A stretch of DNA of 64,000 nucleotides from positions 1,740,001-1,804,000 of the forward strand of contig BRXU01000004.1 in assembly GCA_030267565.1 (NCBI GenBank), written 5' to 3'. A model generated the notes under the pieces. That model did not search any database and was not told the DNA's origin. It saw only the letters and a program-made list of their open reading frames with translations. Position numbers and translations under genes: made by a program. This document shows, in pieces, positions 22,550 through 34,400 of the stretch; the first letter of the stretch is position 1, and each line of letters begins with the position of its first letter. The DNA comes from Pleodorina starrii (lineage: Eukaryota; Chlorophyta; Chlorophyceae; Chlamydomonadales; Volvocaceae).

Positions 22550-24804
22550 GGCCGGGGAGCCCGGCGGGGGAGGAGGGATGAGGATCGAGGGGAGGGGAGC
22601 CAACGGGTTCGGTTGTGGAGGGATGAGGATGAGGGGCCAGGGGGGACGAGGGGGAGGGGCAATGAAGACGAGACCCGGGGTGGGTGGACGGAGAACGAGT
22701 CAATGGGGGCACTGCGGCTCGTCAAGTGGGGACGCCTTGGTTGGCTGGCTGCCGTTGCCGCGTCGTCCGTCCAGGGGCTGACACGGCACTCACGACTCTG
22801 ACGACTGACACGTACACAACGCGGTTACGGCGCGGCGCGGAGCGGTGCCTCCTGCGTCCTGCCGCCTGCCGGGAGAGGGCGGCCGGGAGAGCTGGGCCGG
22901 GGGACCGGCGCCGGCGGCCACTGATAGCCACTAAGCCGAACGTTGCGTGCGCTTTTGGCCCTGTGGGTGGACGACGGGCGTAGGCTGAAGGAAGGGATCA
23001 TACGCGTCATGATGAGTCATGACGGGTCATGGCGGGTTCGCGGCCGGTGGAAGCGTGCATGGTTGCGTCGATGAGGCGCCAACACAGGACTGGACAGGAG
23101 GGCCGGGCCAGGACCACGGCAAGGGCTAGGATCACTCGCGAGGAGAGAGGGGTTGGGGGCCGTGTGGGGTTTGGGATAAGAGAGACGGCACCCCTAGGGC
23201 CCTAGGGCGTGGGATGTTGGCGTGGTAGGGGGAGCTGACGAAGCCCCCCCCCCGAGAGGACAAGAACACTTGGACAGGGTGGGTTTAAGAATGGACTGGG
23301 CTCCGAGCGCCTGGGGAAGGGAAGGGGGCAGCGGCGTGCGCGCCGAGAGGCGCGGCCCGAGGAGTGGTCCTCAGGGCGGGCCGGTGAGAGTGTGTGTGTG
23401 TTTGGGGTGGGGGGAGAGGGTGCGCCTCCTCGTCGCAAGCCTTTGCGCGCGACGGGGCCGAGTTTTACGTGTGACTTGACTTGACGTGGCGCCAGAACGG
23501 TCGGCTATGTCGGCATGCGGCGCCACTGCCCCCATGCGGGGTGTCGGACAGGAATGGAACCCGCTGTCTGTCAGAATGGGATGTGGGCTGTGCGTTTGTT
23601 TGTTGGGATGCGCTGCGTGGGTCGTGCTCTTGGGCGTGTTCCTGCTAACCTTGGATGTCATCTGAACCCCTTGTTACCAAGCGAGCGAGCGAGCGGGTGG
23701 ACGGGTGACTGTGGAGTCCCGGAGGGTCCCCGAGGGCGCCCCATTGCCAGGTGCCCGGTGGGCGCACCCACTCGCCACACGGGCAACGGACGCGGAAGGG
23801 GACGAACCCTGCCGGAGACGAACCCTGCCGCGGCCGTACTGTACCGCAGGAGGACGCGGCGGCGCCTCCCCAGCCTGCAGCGGCACACCGACCCGGCCTG
23901 ATCTCCGTATTCAGTCCAATAGGGGGGATCACCAGGGTCCGAGAAGAATCTGAGAAGGAGTCCGGCGTACTGGTGTCGTAACCGAGGCCGACCCGACGAC
24001 AGCAGCGGCAGCAGGGACGACGCCTGCATGACACGCGGTGCCTTTAGCATCCCCCCCACCCCCACGCCCTGCGCTCGCCGATCTGGGCGGGTGCTGCGAT
24101 ACAGCGGGGAAGAGCCGAAGATACCTGTGCCTGTGCGTGCGTGCATGTGCGTGTGTTGACTTGGGTCCAGCAAAGGGATAAGGGAAGGGCAGGCACTCCG
24201 ACCGGGTGAAGCACTTGGGCTGGGTCTGACGCCAATGCGAGGTAAGCGGGTGCGCTGCTCCCTCTCTGCATCGGTGCCAGCCCATGCGCCCCATTCCCAT
24301 CCTCCCCAAAGGGTCCGATTCTCCCACGTCGCCTCCCGTCTTCCGTCGCGGGCCATCCTCTTACCCCAAAACTCCACCAATGGCCGATCAGACCCAGACC
24401 CTGCCCAGGCCCCGAAGCCGCTCGAATACGCGCACTCGCTTGTCATGCGCCATCGCCGGCAGGCACGTGCCCGCGACACTGGGTACGCGGGCTGGCGCGC
24501 GCAGAGATTCCCGCCGACCGACCGAAGACGCCCCCGATCGGACGGCACGAGGAAACCCGAAGTCCCGTTTTCCATTGCACGCCACTGTCGGAAGGAAAAG
24601 CGGAAAGACGGGGCCACGCAGCGCGCCTTGGCATCGTTGGACGCCCGGGCGCCAGCCGGCTAGAAGTGCTACCATTGCTGCCGCTGCTGCTGCTGATGCT
24701 ATACCGGTAAAGGGTCCATGTTTGGTAATGAACCGTTCCGCCATTTGCGAATCGGTGGCCGACAAGAGCCGTGTCGCGAGCTCGCGACGGGCCGTTTTGG
24801 GGTC
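22550..24804. other. Intergenic: convergent 3' flanks of uL5m and mL46
   Basis: No gene is seen between the two stop codons. Open frames such as minus 24617-23658 lack motifs and look like GC-driven chance frames. The interval presumably carries two 3' UTRs and spacer. Confidence 0.5.
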
Positions 24805-27800
24805 TCACAGCATTTTGCTTACAAGCTCCCGGGTGCGTGCGTCGGTGAGGTAGGAGCTCAGCAGCTCCTGCTTGGTCGCCTGCGGCGGCAGGAGGGGGGG
24901 GCGGGCGGGCGGGTGGGCGAGCGGTTGAACAACGACCCCGCCCCGACTCCCGGCCCCCGGCCCCCGGCTCCCGACCCACCCATGCGTAGTCTTGCGCGGG
25001 GGCTCCCTCCACCAGCCGCATGTCCCATGGGTCATCCACCGTCTGAGCCAACATGAAGAACGTCTTGCCTGCTCGCCCACCAGCACCACACGAGGGGCAG
25101 GGCGAGGCGGGGCCGGGGGGCAGGCAGACAGGCGGGCAGGCAGTCAATCAGCCGCAGGGCGACCGCGGGGGCAACGGCCGTGTGAAGCCCGCATGTAGGC
25201 GGGTCGGGTTCAAGACGAGGAGGGTGGCCGAGGGAGTGGGAGGGGGAGTGGGAGGCCGCGCTGTCGCAGCATGTAGAGGACACCGGGTCGGAGGCGTGGT
25301 TGGAGGAGGGCGAGGGAAAGGCGAGGAGAGGAAGACCGGCCTTGACCACCCACCCCAGACAGAGCGGCGGCGGCACTGCGCGCAAACCCTTAAAGGACCT
25401 ATCGGCAGAGGCCCGCTGGGTACACCAATGTAGCTGGGAACGGCTAACGGTTAACGGCCAACGGGCAACCCCCGGCCCCTCATTCCATGACCCTCCGCAC
25501 GCGGCGCAGCAAAACCCGGGAGCACCTGTACCGTTTCGCACGCCCGCCCCCCTCCCCCCCAACCCCCCGGCCACGCCCCTTCCCCTGTTCTTCTCCCCTC
25601 GGAGCGGCTTTCGCCGTCTCCGTCCCTCCGCTGCCGTATCGCCTTTCCCCTACTAGCCCCCATTCCCCAACCCAACCCGCCCCGCCGCTGCGGCGCTGCG
25701 CTACTACCTTTGGTCCGCGCCGCCAGGTGCGCCATGGGCGCCCGCCCCACGAAGAACACCGGATGGGAGCGACCGATGACCGAGTGAAGGGCGCGCTGGG
25801 CGGTGTCGCTGGGGGGGAAGGAGGCGGGCGGGGGGGTTGGCGGGGGTTGGGTTATGAAGATGACGTCGCAGCGGCCATGGAGCGGTGGGGGACGAGGAGC
25901 GGCTCGGAGGTAATGAGCTTCCGAAACCCTAAAACCCTAGAAAAGCAGCGATGGGAGGGAGGAGGGGTGGCGCGGGGGAGGCTGTGGACGGCAGCCTGCA
26001 GGCCTGGCGGACGACTGGCGCGCGGGTAAGGGTGTGTGAGCTCCGGGTGCGCCCTCCGGCCTCCGGCTCGCCTCGATTCAGGCCGGTAAGCTTTAGCCCC
26101 TCTCTCTCTCTCCCCGGGGTACCTCGTGTCCTCCGCCCCCCACCCCACCTGATGCTCTCCTCGCCGGTGTGGGCCGCCGAAGGGAAGCCCCACACGCCGC
26201 CGCCACCGCCGCCGCCCCGGTCTGCTGCGCCCTGCGGGGGAGCCGCTGTGCTAGCAGGGCCTGGCGCCGCTCCCTGCCCCTGCTGCCCGCCGCTCCGCAC
26301 CACCAGATACAGCCCCTCGCTCAGACGCCGCCTCATGGATCTAGCGGGGGTATAAAGAGAATTTCGCAGCGGAGAAGGAGACGGCGTTAGCGAACGGATC
26401 TAGCGGGGGAGGGGGAGGGGGGCGGACATGGCCAGGGACGAGGGCAAGCGGCCGCGTGGTAATCATGGTCGAGGCCACAGGGGCCCAGGGGGGCCGGGCA
26501 TGGACACATGGTGGCCACATGGTGGTCACATGGCCACATGGCCACGGGGACGAGGTAGGTCACGTGGGCAGGCTCGTGGTCATGCGGGATGTGCCACCAC
26601 CACCACCACCACCACCCGGCGGCCCACCTGACGTCCCCCGACGAGTCAGCGATGGTTTCGGAGGGCACCGGGCTGAAAGTGCGCTGCGGTGGGCAGCGGG
26701 TGGGGAGAGAGGAGGACAGAGAGTCACGAGGGAGCCCGGCGGGGGCCCGGTGGCAAGGGGGATGTACAGGCAAGGGATGTACAGGGGTGTGCAGGCGGGC
26801 CAGACGACCGGGGCGGAGAAGGGAACCGGCGAAGGAGGCGGGAGAGCTGGGCTGGCCTGGGTTGGGCTGGGTTGGGCTGGGCTGGGCTGGGAGGGCTGGA
26901 TTGGGCTGGGTTGGGCTGGGTGGGCTGGGAGGGCTGGGAGGGCACGCGCACGCGCACACGGCCGCGTCGCAGCCGTGGTGCTAGGAGCCGAGGACTCGTC
27001 GGGAGCGAGTAACGCACCAGCGACCTCGTGCTTCTTTCCCCAATGCCCTAATGCCCCCCCCGTCTCCTGACCCCCCCTTGGCCCAGCGGCCGAGTGAGGC
27101 CCCTCTCCCCGCCCCACACTCCGCGCCTCTCGCTTCCGTGCCTCTCGGTCCCGGGTCCCGTTGCTGCTGCGGGGGTTTTCTTTTCTGTGGTATCCCCCCC
27201 CCGCCCCCCCCGCCCCCTCCGTGCAGCGCAGCGCATCGTCTGTCGGCACCGCGACCAGCTCACCAGGTCCTGCTTCTCCTGCTTGCTGCCGGCGTCCCCG
27301 CGTCCCCGGGTCGCCTGCAACCCAGATCAGATCAGATCAGATCAGGTCAATCGGGAGGCCGAAAGCGGCAGAGGGAGGGCAGGGAGCCAGAGGGTCAGGG
27401 GATGGGGAGGAACGGACAGCGCGCCTCCATCCGCCTCGATGTGCTGCGTCGTGTGGCGCTGTTTCATGAGGTGCGGTGCGGTGCGGCGTGGGAGTGTCCG
27501 GACCGTGTGGGGTGCTGAATGTTTATGTGTGCGGGGCACGGGGGCATGGGGGGGGCCCAGGTCGCGGCTGCAGGCCAGGCGGCAGCTGCAGCTCCCTGTG
27601 GAGTGAAAAAAGAAGATACCGCAGCAAAGGGGCTCCATGGGGAGGGATAGCAGGCGCTTACCGCCTCCGGATAGTCCTTTAGCTCTCCCGTCTCGAGGCC
27701 GCGCTGGCGGGACCATATCAAGTGTTGGCCGTGGTGGGGCGCGAGCTGGGGCCGGAGCAGGGGCAGCCGCTGCAGCACGCAAGCCGCGAAGACGGGGACA

Positions 27801-28043
27801 TCCTCGCCATCGCTGGCTGCTGCTGTTGTTGCTGTTGCTGATGCTGCCTCGGCGCTTGGAGAAGCGTAGGCCTGCGTGGCGCGGGGTGTGCCATGAGCGA
27901 GCGTGAGTCCGGTCGTGATGCCGCTCGCCGCGAACTAATGATTTTAGGCGACTGCTCACCCTGGCAGCTTGCCAACAACTACTAGATCCACTTGTCGTTA
28001 CTATACTTCGCCTTAGTGTTTCGAGTACTTGCGAGCAGCGCAT
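24805..28043 (-). CDS. MRPL46: Mitochondrial large-subunit ribosomal protein mL46, 8 exons
   Basis: Exons on minus are 28043-27960, 27871-27662, 27314-27264, 26683-26628, 26340-26149, 25808-25708, 25068-24980 and 24879-24805. All phases match and the product is 285 aa; animal mL46 is about 279. Exon 1 is a basic, Ser/Thr-rich presequence. Then come ACVLQRLPLLRPQL (mL46 'LERlPvltPel'), KQEKQDL, and the Nudix-like fold: RRRLSEGLYLVVRSG, WGFPSAAHTGEESI, DTAQRALHSVIG, FFVGRAPMAHL, GKTFFMLAQTVDD and DYAWATKQELLSSYL near the C-terminus. mL46 is an architectural protein of the mitoribosomal large subunit and is not expected to have Nudix hydrolase activity; the catalytic Nudix box is indeed degenerate here. 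Exon 5 carries a Gly-rich insertion in the fold. Exons 3 and 4 are very short (51 and 56 nt) and are the least certain. Confidence 0.85.
26352..26401 (-). repeat. Dispersed intron repeat family 2, copy in mL46 intron 4
   Basis: The minus strand reads ATCCGTTCGCTAACGCCGTC, then TCCTTCTCCGCTGCGAAATTC. It is sense to the gene and ends about 10 bp before the exon 5 acceptor (CGCTAG, 26341). Confidence 0.8.
27600..27635 (-). repeat. Dispersed intron repeat family 2, partial copy in mL46 intron 2
   Basis: Only the second block is clear on the minus strand: CTTTGCTGCGGTATCTTCTT. It is in sense orientation within intron 2 (27661-27315). Confidence 0.6.
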
Positions 28044-29629
28044 TGTGTCCCCGCCTCTAAATTAACCGTAATGCTTTAGATTTGTCTGTGTGACAAATGT
28101 AACAGGTTAATGGGGGTGCTATTGATCATGTCAACCGCCATTTGCGGATACCTGTGATCCCATACTGCTTCATAATGTGTCGTACATGTGCCGAAATCGT
28201 ACAATTTGGCAATATGCCGAACGATGCCCACCTCGTGTGGGTGGTTTGGGTAAGACTACGAAGGGTGCACTTGGCACGCTTTTGTAATGCTGCTGTAACG
28301 CGATTGTTCCGGCTTGACTAATGGGCCGGCGGTGGCTCAGTCACCCGCACCTCCCGCACTTCGTCGCCCACACACCACCAGCCCCAACACCTCATCCCCT
28401 GCACGTGAGTTCAGCCACTTGAGCTCCAACTTCAAGATGTTTCAACGACAGCCACAGGATCCATGGATGCGCACTTACGGCAGTACCGTACTTTGCAAAC
28501 CTGTCCGTGCCGTGCCGTACGTGACGACGAACGTGAACCCAAGAACTCAAGATAGATAAATTTAAGGCTGCAGGATTACCATTGAAGTAATCACGGTTAC
28601 GCCAGCCAGCCAGCCTCAGGGTGCCTGCTCCGCGGGGCTCAGAAAGCGCTCCAGCGCGGACATGATCGCCATTCTTACAGTTGACCCAAAGGATCACCGG
28701 TGCTGATGACCGTATCGGACACCACCTGCACACCAGCGCGACCGAAGCCCAACAAAACTGCCAAGGGGCAGGCCCAAGCTAACAGAGGCGCTCCTCCCGG
28801 AACAGCCCACAATTGCTTGTTGCGACAGATCGTTGCACCAGATCCTCGGAAGGGCCGAGCAAGGAGGCCGACTGGTGGCCATGCAGCAGCAGGCACCGCA
28901 GTGTAAACGACCAAGGCACGCAAAGCAAGGCGCAGCAAGGGCAGACAACACGAGAAAACTAGGCTGGAAAACTAGGCTGGGCCCGGGGGAAAGGGGGGGA
29001 TTGAAGAAGAGTGTATTGCACGAACGAAGCCGGGAATCCTGCGGACGTTGTAGCCCGAAGCGCGGCTGGAACCATCGCCCGGGAGCGCTGCGTTGGGGAG
29101 AGTAGCACGGAAGCCCACGACAACGGGGCACACCAACCTCACCAACGGGCCATGAGGCACCCCAACGGGCGGCGGGCTTCGGCCCACGCGGTAATAGTCC
29201 CACAGTGATTAAACGATTCCCCGGACGATAATTACAGATAATTACTGGTCAACTTGCTGATAGAGCGCCCTTGGACCGTGATTAACAACAACGCTCTTGA
29301 AAAGCAAAAGCTGTTCCGACATACGGGTGACGTTGTCGTCGCGCGCCGTGGGCTTGCAGCAAGTGCCCCCCACACAGCTCTGCCAAAGCAGGAGAGGGAG
29401 TGAGAGGGAGAGACAGCGCCGGTCAACGTGCTGTGGCGGCCTCGTATTTGTTCGGTGGCGCGTGCAACCAGGGTCAGACTACGGTTCTGTCAGACATCTG
29501 GAATCTGGACTACGGCCACGACTTCAACGGCAAGCAACGGCGGGCGTACTTCTTCGACTCGCCTTGGCGCCTGTTTATTGGGTGCAGGGTCCTCCACCCA
29601 TATCATGCGCCGGCAGTTAATCCAACCGC

Positions 29630-29715
29630 TACGGTTTCCAAGCGCGTTAGTTACTGCCACTACAGTTTCTGAGCGCGTTAGTCACTGCCACTGCCGTTTC
29701 CGAGCGCGTTACGGC
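29630..29715 (+). repeat. Three imperfect 31-bp tandem units
   Basis: The anchor AGCGCGTTA recurs at 29641, 29672 and 29703. Similar sequence lies between the anchors, with blocks such as ACTGCCACT and GTTTC. Confidence 0.85.
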
Positions 29716-30453
29716 CGATCATCGCAACCAGAGCGAGGAAAGCCTGGATAGGAAGTATGCTACCCCGAACCCGTGGAGTTGGGTTCCAATATTATGGTTC
29801 AAATAAAACCGTTGAGCTGCGCCCTCAAGTTCCATGCAAGCGCCAAACGGGTCCATTTCAGGCTACCGTAGGTGCCCCGGGAACGGCTAACCCGCCTTTC
29901 CGTTGCTGTGCAACATTCGCCCCCGTGGCCCTGCTGAGCAGTATGTACGTGCTGAGGTGGTGACGAACCTCTGCAGACAGACACGCACAAACGAGGCCCG
30001 AAGAGCGGCAGAGCAGTCTAAAGCCGCTTAGCCGGGGGGCCTTTGCCACGGGCATCACACCGGGTCTCGGGAGCTACGGGAGCGCCGAGGTGTGGCTCGA
30101 TGTAGGGACAGGGGCGGCCTTCGGTGCGTTGCCGCAACCGGGGCAGCAGCGGGGTGGCAAAGAGCCTCAAAGAGAGAGGGCAAGGGTGTGCGCAAGCCGG
30201 CCGAGGAGGATCGGAAATGCTGCCATACTTGTGCTGTGAGAAGCAGGCTAGACACTGCTGGACGAGGGCGAGGGCTTCACCACAAGGAGACATTTTGGAG
30301 AGGGGTTCGGATCGCGCAGAAATGGATTGGTCAGTGGCACCCATCCAAGGCGGCATCTTCTTTTTACCATCCAAGACCAGCCTTTTCAATGGAAATAGGA
30401 TGGTTGCTTTATCGGTAATAAGGGCTCGGTACGCTCGCACTCAGCAAACTGGT

Positions 30454-30521
30454 AACTTGGCAGAGGAGCCTTACGTACTTCCGCTGCAACTTGGCAGAGG
30501 AGCCTTACGTACTTCCGCTGC
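30454..30521 (+). repeat. Perfect 34-bp tandem duplication
   Basis: The unit begins AACTTGGCAGAGGAGCCTTA and is present twice head-to-tail (30454-30487 and 30488-30521). Confidence 0.95.
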
Positions 30522-31200
30522 ATATGATGCCCAGACGGTACACGACAAAAGGCCAAGGTTATTTATGCAACCCCATTGCTGATTCACGCCGACACTGTTT
30601 AGCCGCTCAGTGTGTCGTCGGACGTCACATGTATTTTCTCCGCCGTACTTTTTCGTATTCTGAACTCGACCGGAGGCTGACATTTTCTTCTGAATAACTG
30701 CCATGCACCGTCGCTGGGTTTTATGGCGTGGGCGTCAAGGCTTTCCGCCCGCAAGGCCCGCTTTGTTGCCCTGGCAGTCCAGCCTCAGGTGCGCCTGGCT
30801 GCGTCGCCCCCAGGCCCCACCACGATCCCCAACACGTGACTGCGTCCTCGCGGCGACCAACGACAGTCGACTTCAGTCCGGTTGACGAAGCGCATTCGCG
30901 GTGGAGCCCGGCCTGAAACAGGTTTGTCGATTCGCCGCTGGTCAAATAATGAAGCATTCCGACATTCCATTACGTCAGCTCTACGTCACGAATGGGAGAA
31001 TTTGCGGCCCATGGCACAAAGTTTGGAAGCAAAGTGCTCTGGTTTAGCTTGTGTCAGTCATCGTCGGTTGGGTTTACGAGGACGGACATGGTCGGTTGAT
31101 TTTACGAGAGTAAGACTGGCAGGTTGTTTTGTTCCCAACGTACATCTTTCTTGGCGAACTTTCAAACAACAGTCAAGACAAGTAAAATTGGTGATGGAAA

Positions 31201-31397
31201 TGTTGTAAATCTAGTGCTTGCTGTCACGTGGGCACGTATTGCCAAAGCCTTAGCACATCGTATCGTTACAGGAGGAGAGAGAACTCGGTCTCTCTCAGAG
31301 AGATAACAGCCATCACAAGTGTCGTCCAGATGGTACGACACCAGCACCGAGACCAGTTCACTAGAGGTCTGACCGAAAACGTCTTCGTTTCACAACA
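31201..31397 (-). repeat. Copia 3' LTR
   Basis: This is the left-hand 197-bp LTR, the 3' LTR relative to the minus-strand gag-pol. It appears identical to 35809-36005. The purine-rich stretch just before it on the coding strand (GTGGGAG, about 31404-31398) is the likely plus-strand primer site. Confidence 0.96.
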
Positions 31398-31440
31398 CTC
31401 CCACGCGGGCAGCCTCAAGGAACTGAAGTCCCAAAACAAC

Positions 31441-34400
31441 TCAGCGCACCCCCATCGACTGAACACACTTCTGGAACGACGGAAGTGGCAGCGGCTTCGT
31501 CAGGCAGTCCGCGGCCATATCTGCCGACTTGCAATAAGAATACGAAATCTCGCCGCGCACCACACGCTCGCGAACAAAGTGGTGCAGCACATCAATGTGC
31601 TTTGACCTGGCGGACGAAATTGGATTCTCAATGATCTTGATAGCCGCCTGGTTGTCGCACTTGATGGGAACAGACGAAACGCCCAACTTCAAATCGCGCG
31701 CGAGGTGGCGAAACCACAGCGCCTCCTTGCACGCCGAACCGCTCGCCATATATTCCGCCTCTGCAGTCGACGTAGCAACCGTCGGCTGCAGGCGACTCGA
31801 CCAACTCACAGCACCACCGGCATTCAGAAACACGTAACCGGTGGTTGACCGCCTCGTATCAACGCATGCTGCATAATCAGAGTCGCAGTACCCGTGCAGC
31901 GAGGGCGCGCTCGACTTAGCAGAGAAAACAATCCCCAGGGCGGTCGTACCGGCAACGTACCGGAGAACCCCCTTTGCAAACTCCCAGTGCTCAACCGTGG
32001 GCTTGGCCATGTAGCGCGCCAAAGCTCCCACGGAGTGCGAAATATCGGGCCTCGTGCCCACCGACAAATACAGCAAGCTGCCGATCAGCTCACCGTACGG
32101 GAAGCGCCGAACATCTAGCGGCTCCCCGGCCGAGCGCAGAACGGTCCCCGGCGACATGGGCAGAACGCGCGCATTCGCCCCGCCGAGCCCGAACTTCTCC
32201 ACAACCTCAGATGCGTAACGCTTCTGGGAAACCTTCATGGTGCGCTCGGGGCGGTTTCGCTCGATCTCGAACCCCAGAAACACGCGGGCCTCCCCCAGGT
32301 CCCGGACATCGAAAATCGTCGTCAGCTTCGCCTTGAGCTGACGCACGAGGCTGAGCTCCTTCGCCGCGATGAGGAGATCGTCGACGTAGACAAGAACCCA
32401 CACCCGCTCCCCATTCACATCTCGAAAGAACAAGCCTGGATCCGCCTGAGACACTGTAAACCCCAGGCCCTCCAACTCCGACTTCAGGCGCCCGTACCAG
32501 GCGCGCGGGGCCTGCTTCAGCCCATACAGCGCCTTTGACAGCTTGCACGAAACGCGCGGATCACCATTTCCGTAACCCGGTGGCTGCTGAACGTAGACCT
32601 CTTCTTCCAGCTTGCCGTTCAGGAACGCCGTCTTGACGTCCAGCTGGTGCAGCTCGAGATCCTGGGCCGCAACAACCGACAGCAGAGCACGCAGCGTAGT
32701 GTGCTTGCTGACCGGAGCGTACACCTCCTCATAATCCCGTCCCTCAACCTGGGCAAATCCCTTCACGACCAACCGCGCCTTATGCCGAACAATGTTCCCA
32801 TGCTCGTCCTTCTTCAACGTGTACACCCACTTCACGGGCAAAGGACGCACACCCTTCGGCGTATCAACCAAATCCCAAACACGGTTGGTGTGGATCGAAG
32901 ACATCTCGTCATCCATCGCCAGCTTCCACATAGCCGACATGGGTGACCGCACCGCATCCTCATGCGTGGTGGGGACCTCCGGAACGGCCCCAAGGGTGAG
33001 ACGGTCCGGAGCAACGCCCTTGTTCGCGCGCGCCGACACACGACGCAACGGCTCCGGCGACTGCTCACTCTCGTCCTCGGCCGACTGAACGCCGGAGCTC
33101 TCAGCTCCCACGGCATCAGAGCCTGCGGCCGACCCAGTGCCGGAGCTCTCGTTTGCTCCCACGGCACCGGACTCGCCTGACCTAGACTCCTCCCCCCCGC
33201 TGACACTTTCGCGAGACGGAGAGGTCCTCGACCCTGAGACCCCACCGTTGCCACCAGAGGAAGGCGACGAAGCACCCGATCCAGATGCGCTCCCCCCGCC
33301 TCCGAAACCTGAGCCGCCACCGCCACTGCGGGGCGACGACATGCCGGAAGGAGACTCATCCCCATCACCGACCACCACCTCTTGCTCATCCTCATCATCA
33401 CTCAGGAGTCCTGGCATTTCCACATCATCATCATCAACTTCTACCAGGATGTACTGCTGACCTTCGTAACCCTCCAGGCCAACAGCCCTCTCGTCGAAAA
33501 CCACATCGCGACTGACCTTCTGCTGTCCGTCAGGCAGCAGCACGCGGTACGCCTTGGAGCCCGGCTCGTAGCCTACGAAAACGCCCTTCTCTGACGTCGG
33601 ATCCAGCTTCTTGCGCTGCGCATCAGGGACCCGAACATACGCAACGCAGCCGAAAACCCGCAGGTCCGACACATCCGGTTTGCGCCCGTAGAAACGCTCG
33701 TACGGGGTGCCGTCAAGGCCGTGGACGGGCGAACGGTTCCGCAGGTGGCACGCCATGCGCATCGCGAAGGACCATGCACGAGTGGGCACATTGCTCTCGC
33801 TCAACATGCACCTCACTCTCTCCATCAACGTGCGGTTCAGACGCTCCGCCACGCCGTTCTGCTGCGGAGTGTACGGCGCAGAGGTCTCATGCGTAATGCC
33901 CCTTTCCTCGTAGAACGTATCGATCTCGCTGTTCAGGTACTCCCTGCCGCGATCCGTCCGCACCTTTCGCACCGTCCTCCCCGACTGCGTCTCAAGCAGG
34001 GTCAGCATCACCTTCACCGCCGCGGTAGCCTGCCCCTTATCCTTCAAGAGCGTCACCGCAGACAGGCCCGTGTACTCATCCAAGAACGTGGCTACGTAGG
34101 TGAACCCCCCGTACGACTCTACCGACAGGGGACCCATGATGTCCATGTGCACCCTCTCCAGGGGCTGGCTCACCGACGACTTGGAGTCCGGGAAGGGCTT
34201 CTTCGGGTGCTTTCCCATCGCGCAGGTCTCGCACACACCCGTTCCTGCGTCCCGAAAACACTTGGGCGACACGTCCATGCCCTCAACCATGCCCTCAGCC
34301 AGGCGCGCCAAGTTGCCGTAGCTGAGATGGCCAAACCGGGAATGCCACAGCTCCGCGCGCGCGGTAGCGGGCAGCATCGAAGCAGCCAGCCGCACGCGCG

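Larger units (their letters stand above)
28044..31200. other. Gene-poor region between mL46 and the retrotransposon
   Basis: The left part holds the mL46 promoter. No complete gene is seen. There are two small tandem duplications (about 29630-29715, three 31-bp units; 30454-30521, two 34-bp units) and an isolated Kelch-like peptide frame near 29433-29600. GC content drops relative to the genic parts. The last bases GGAAA (31196-31200) are the left target-site duplication of the retroelement. Confidence 0.5.

Noticed and set aside
23658..24617. 319-codon open frame on the minus strand
   Set aside because: It is downstream of the mL46 stop, lacks any motif and is Arg/Ser/Pro-rich.
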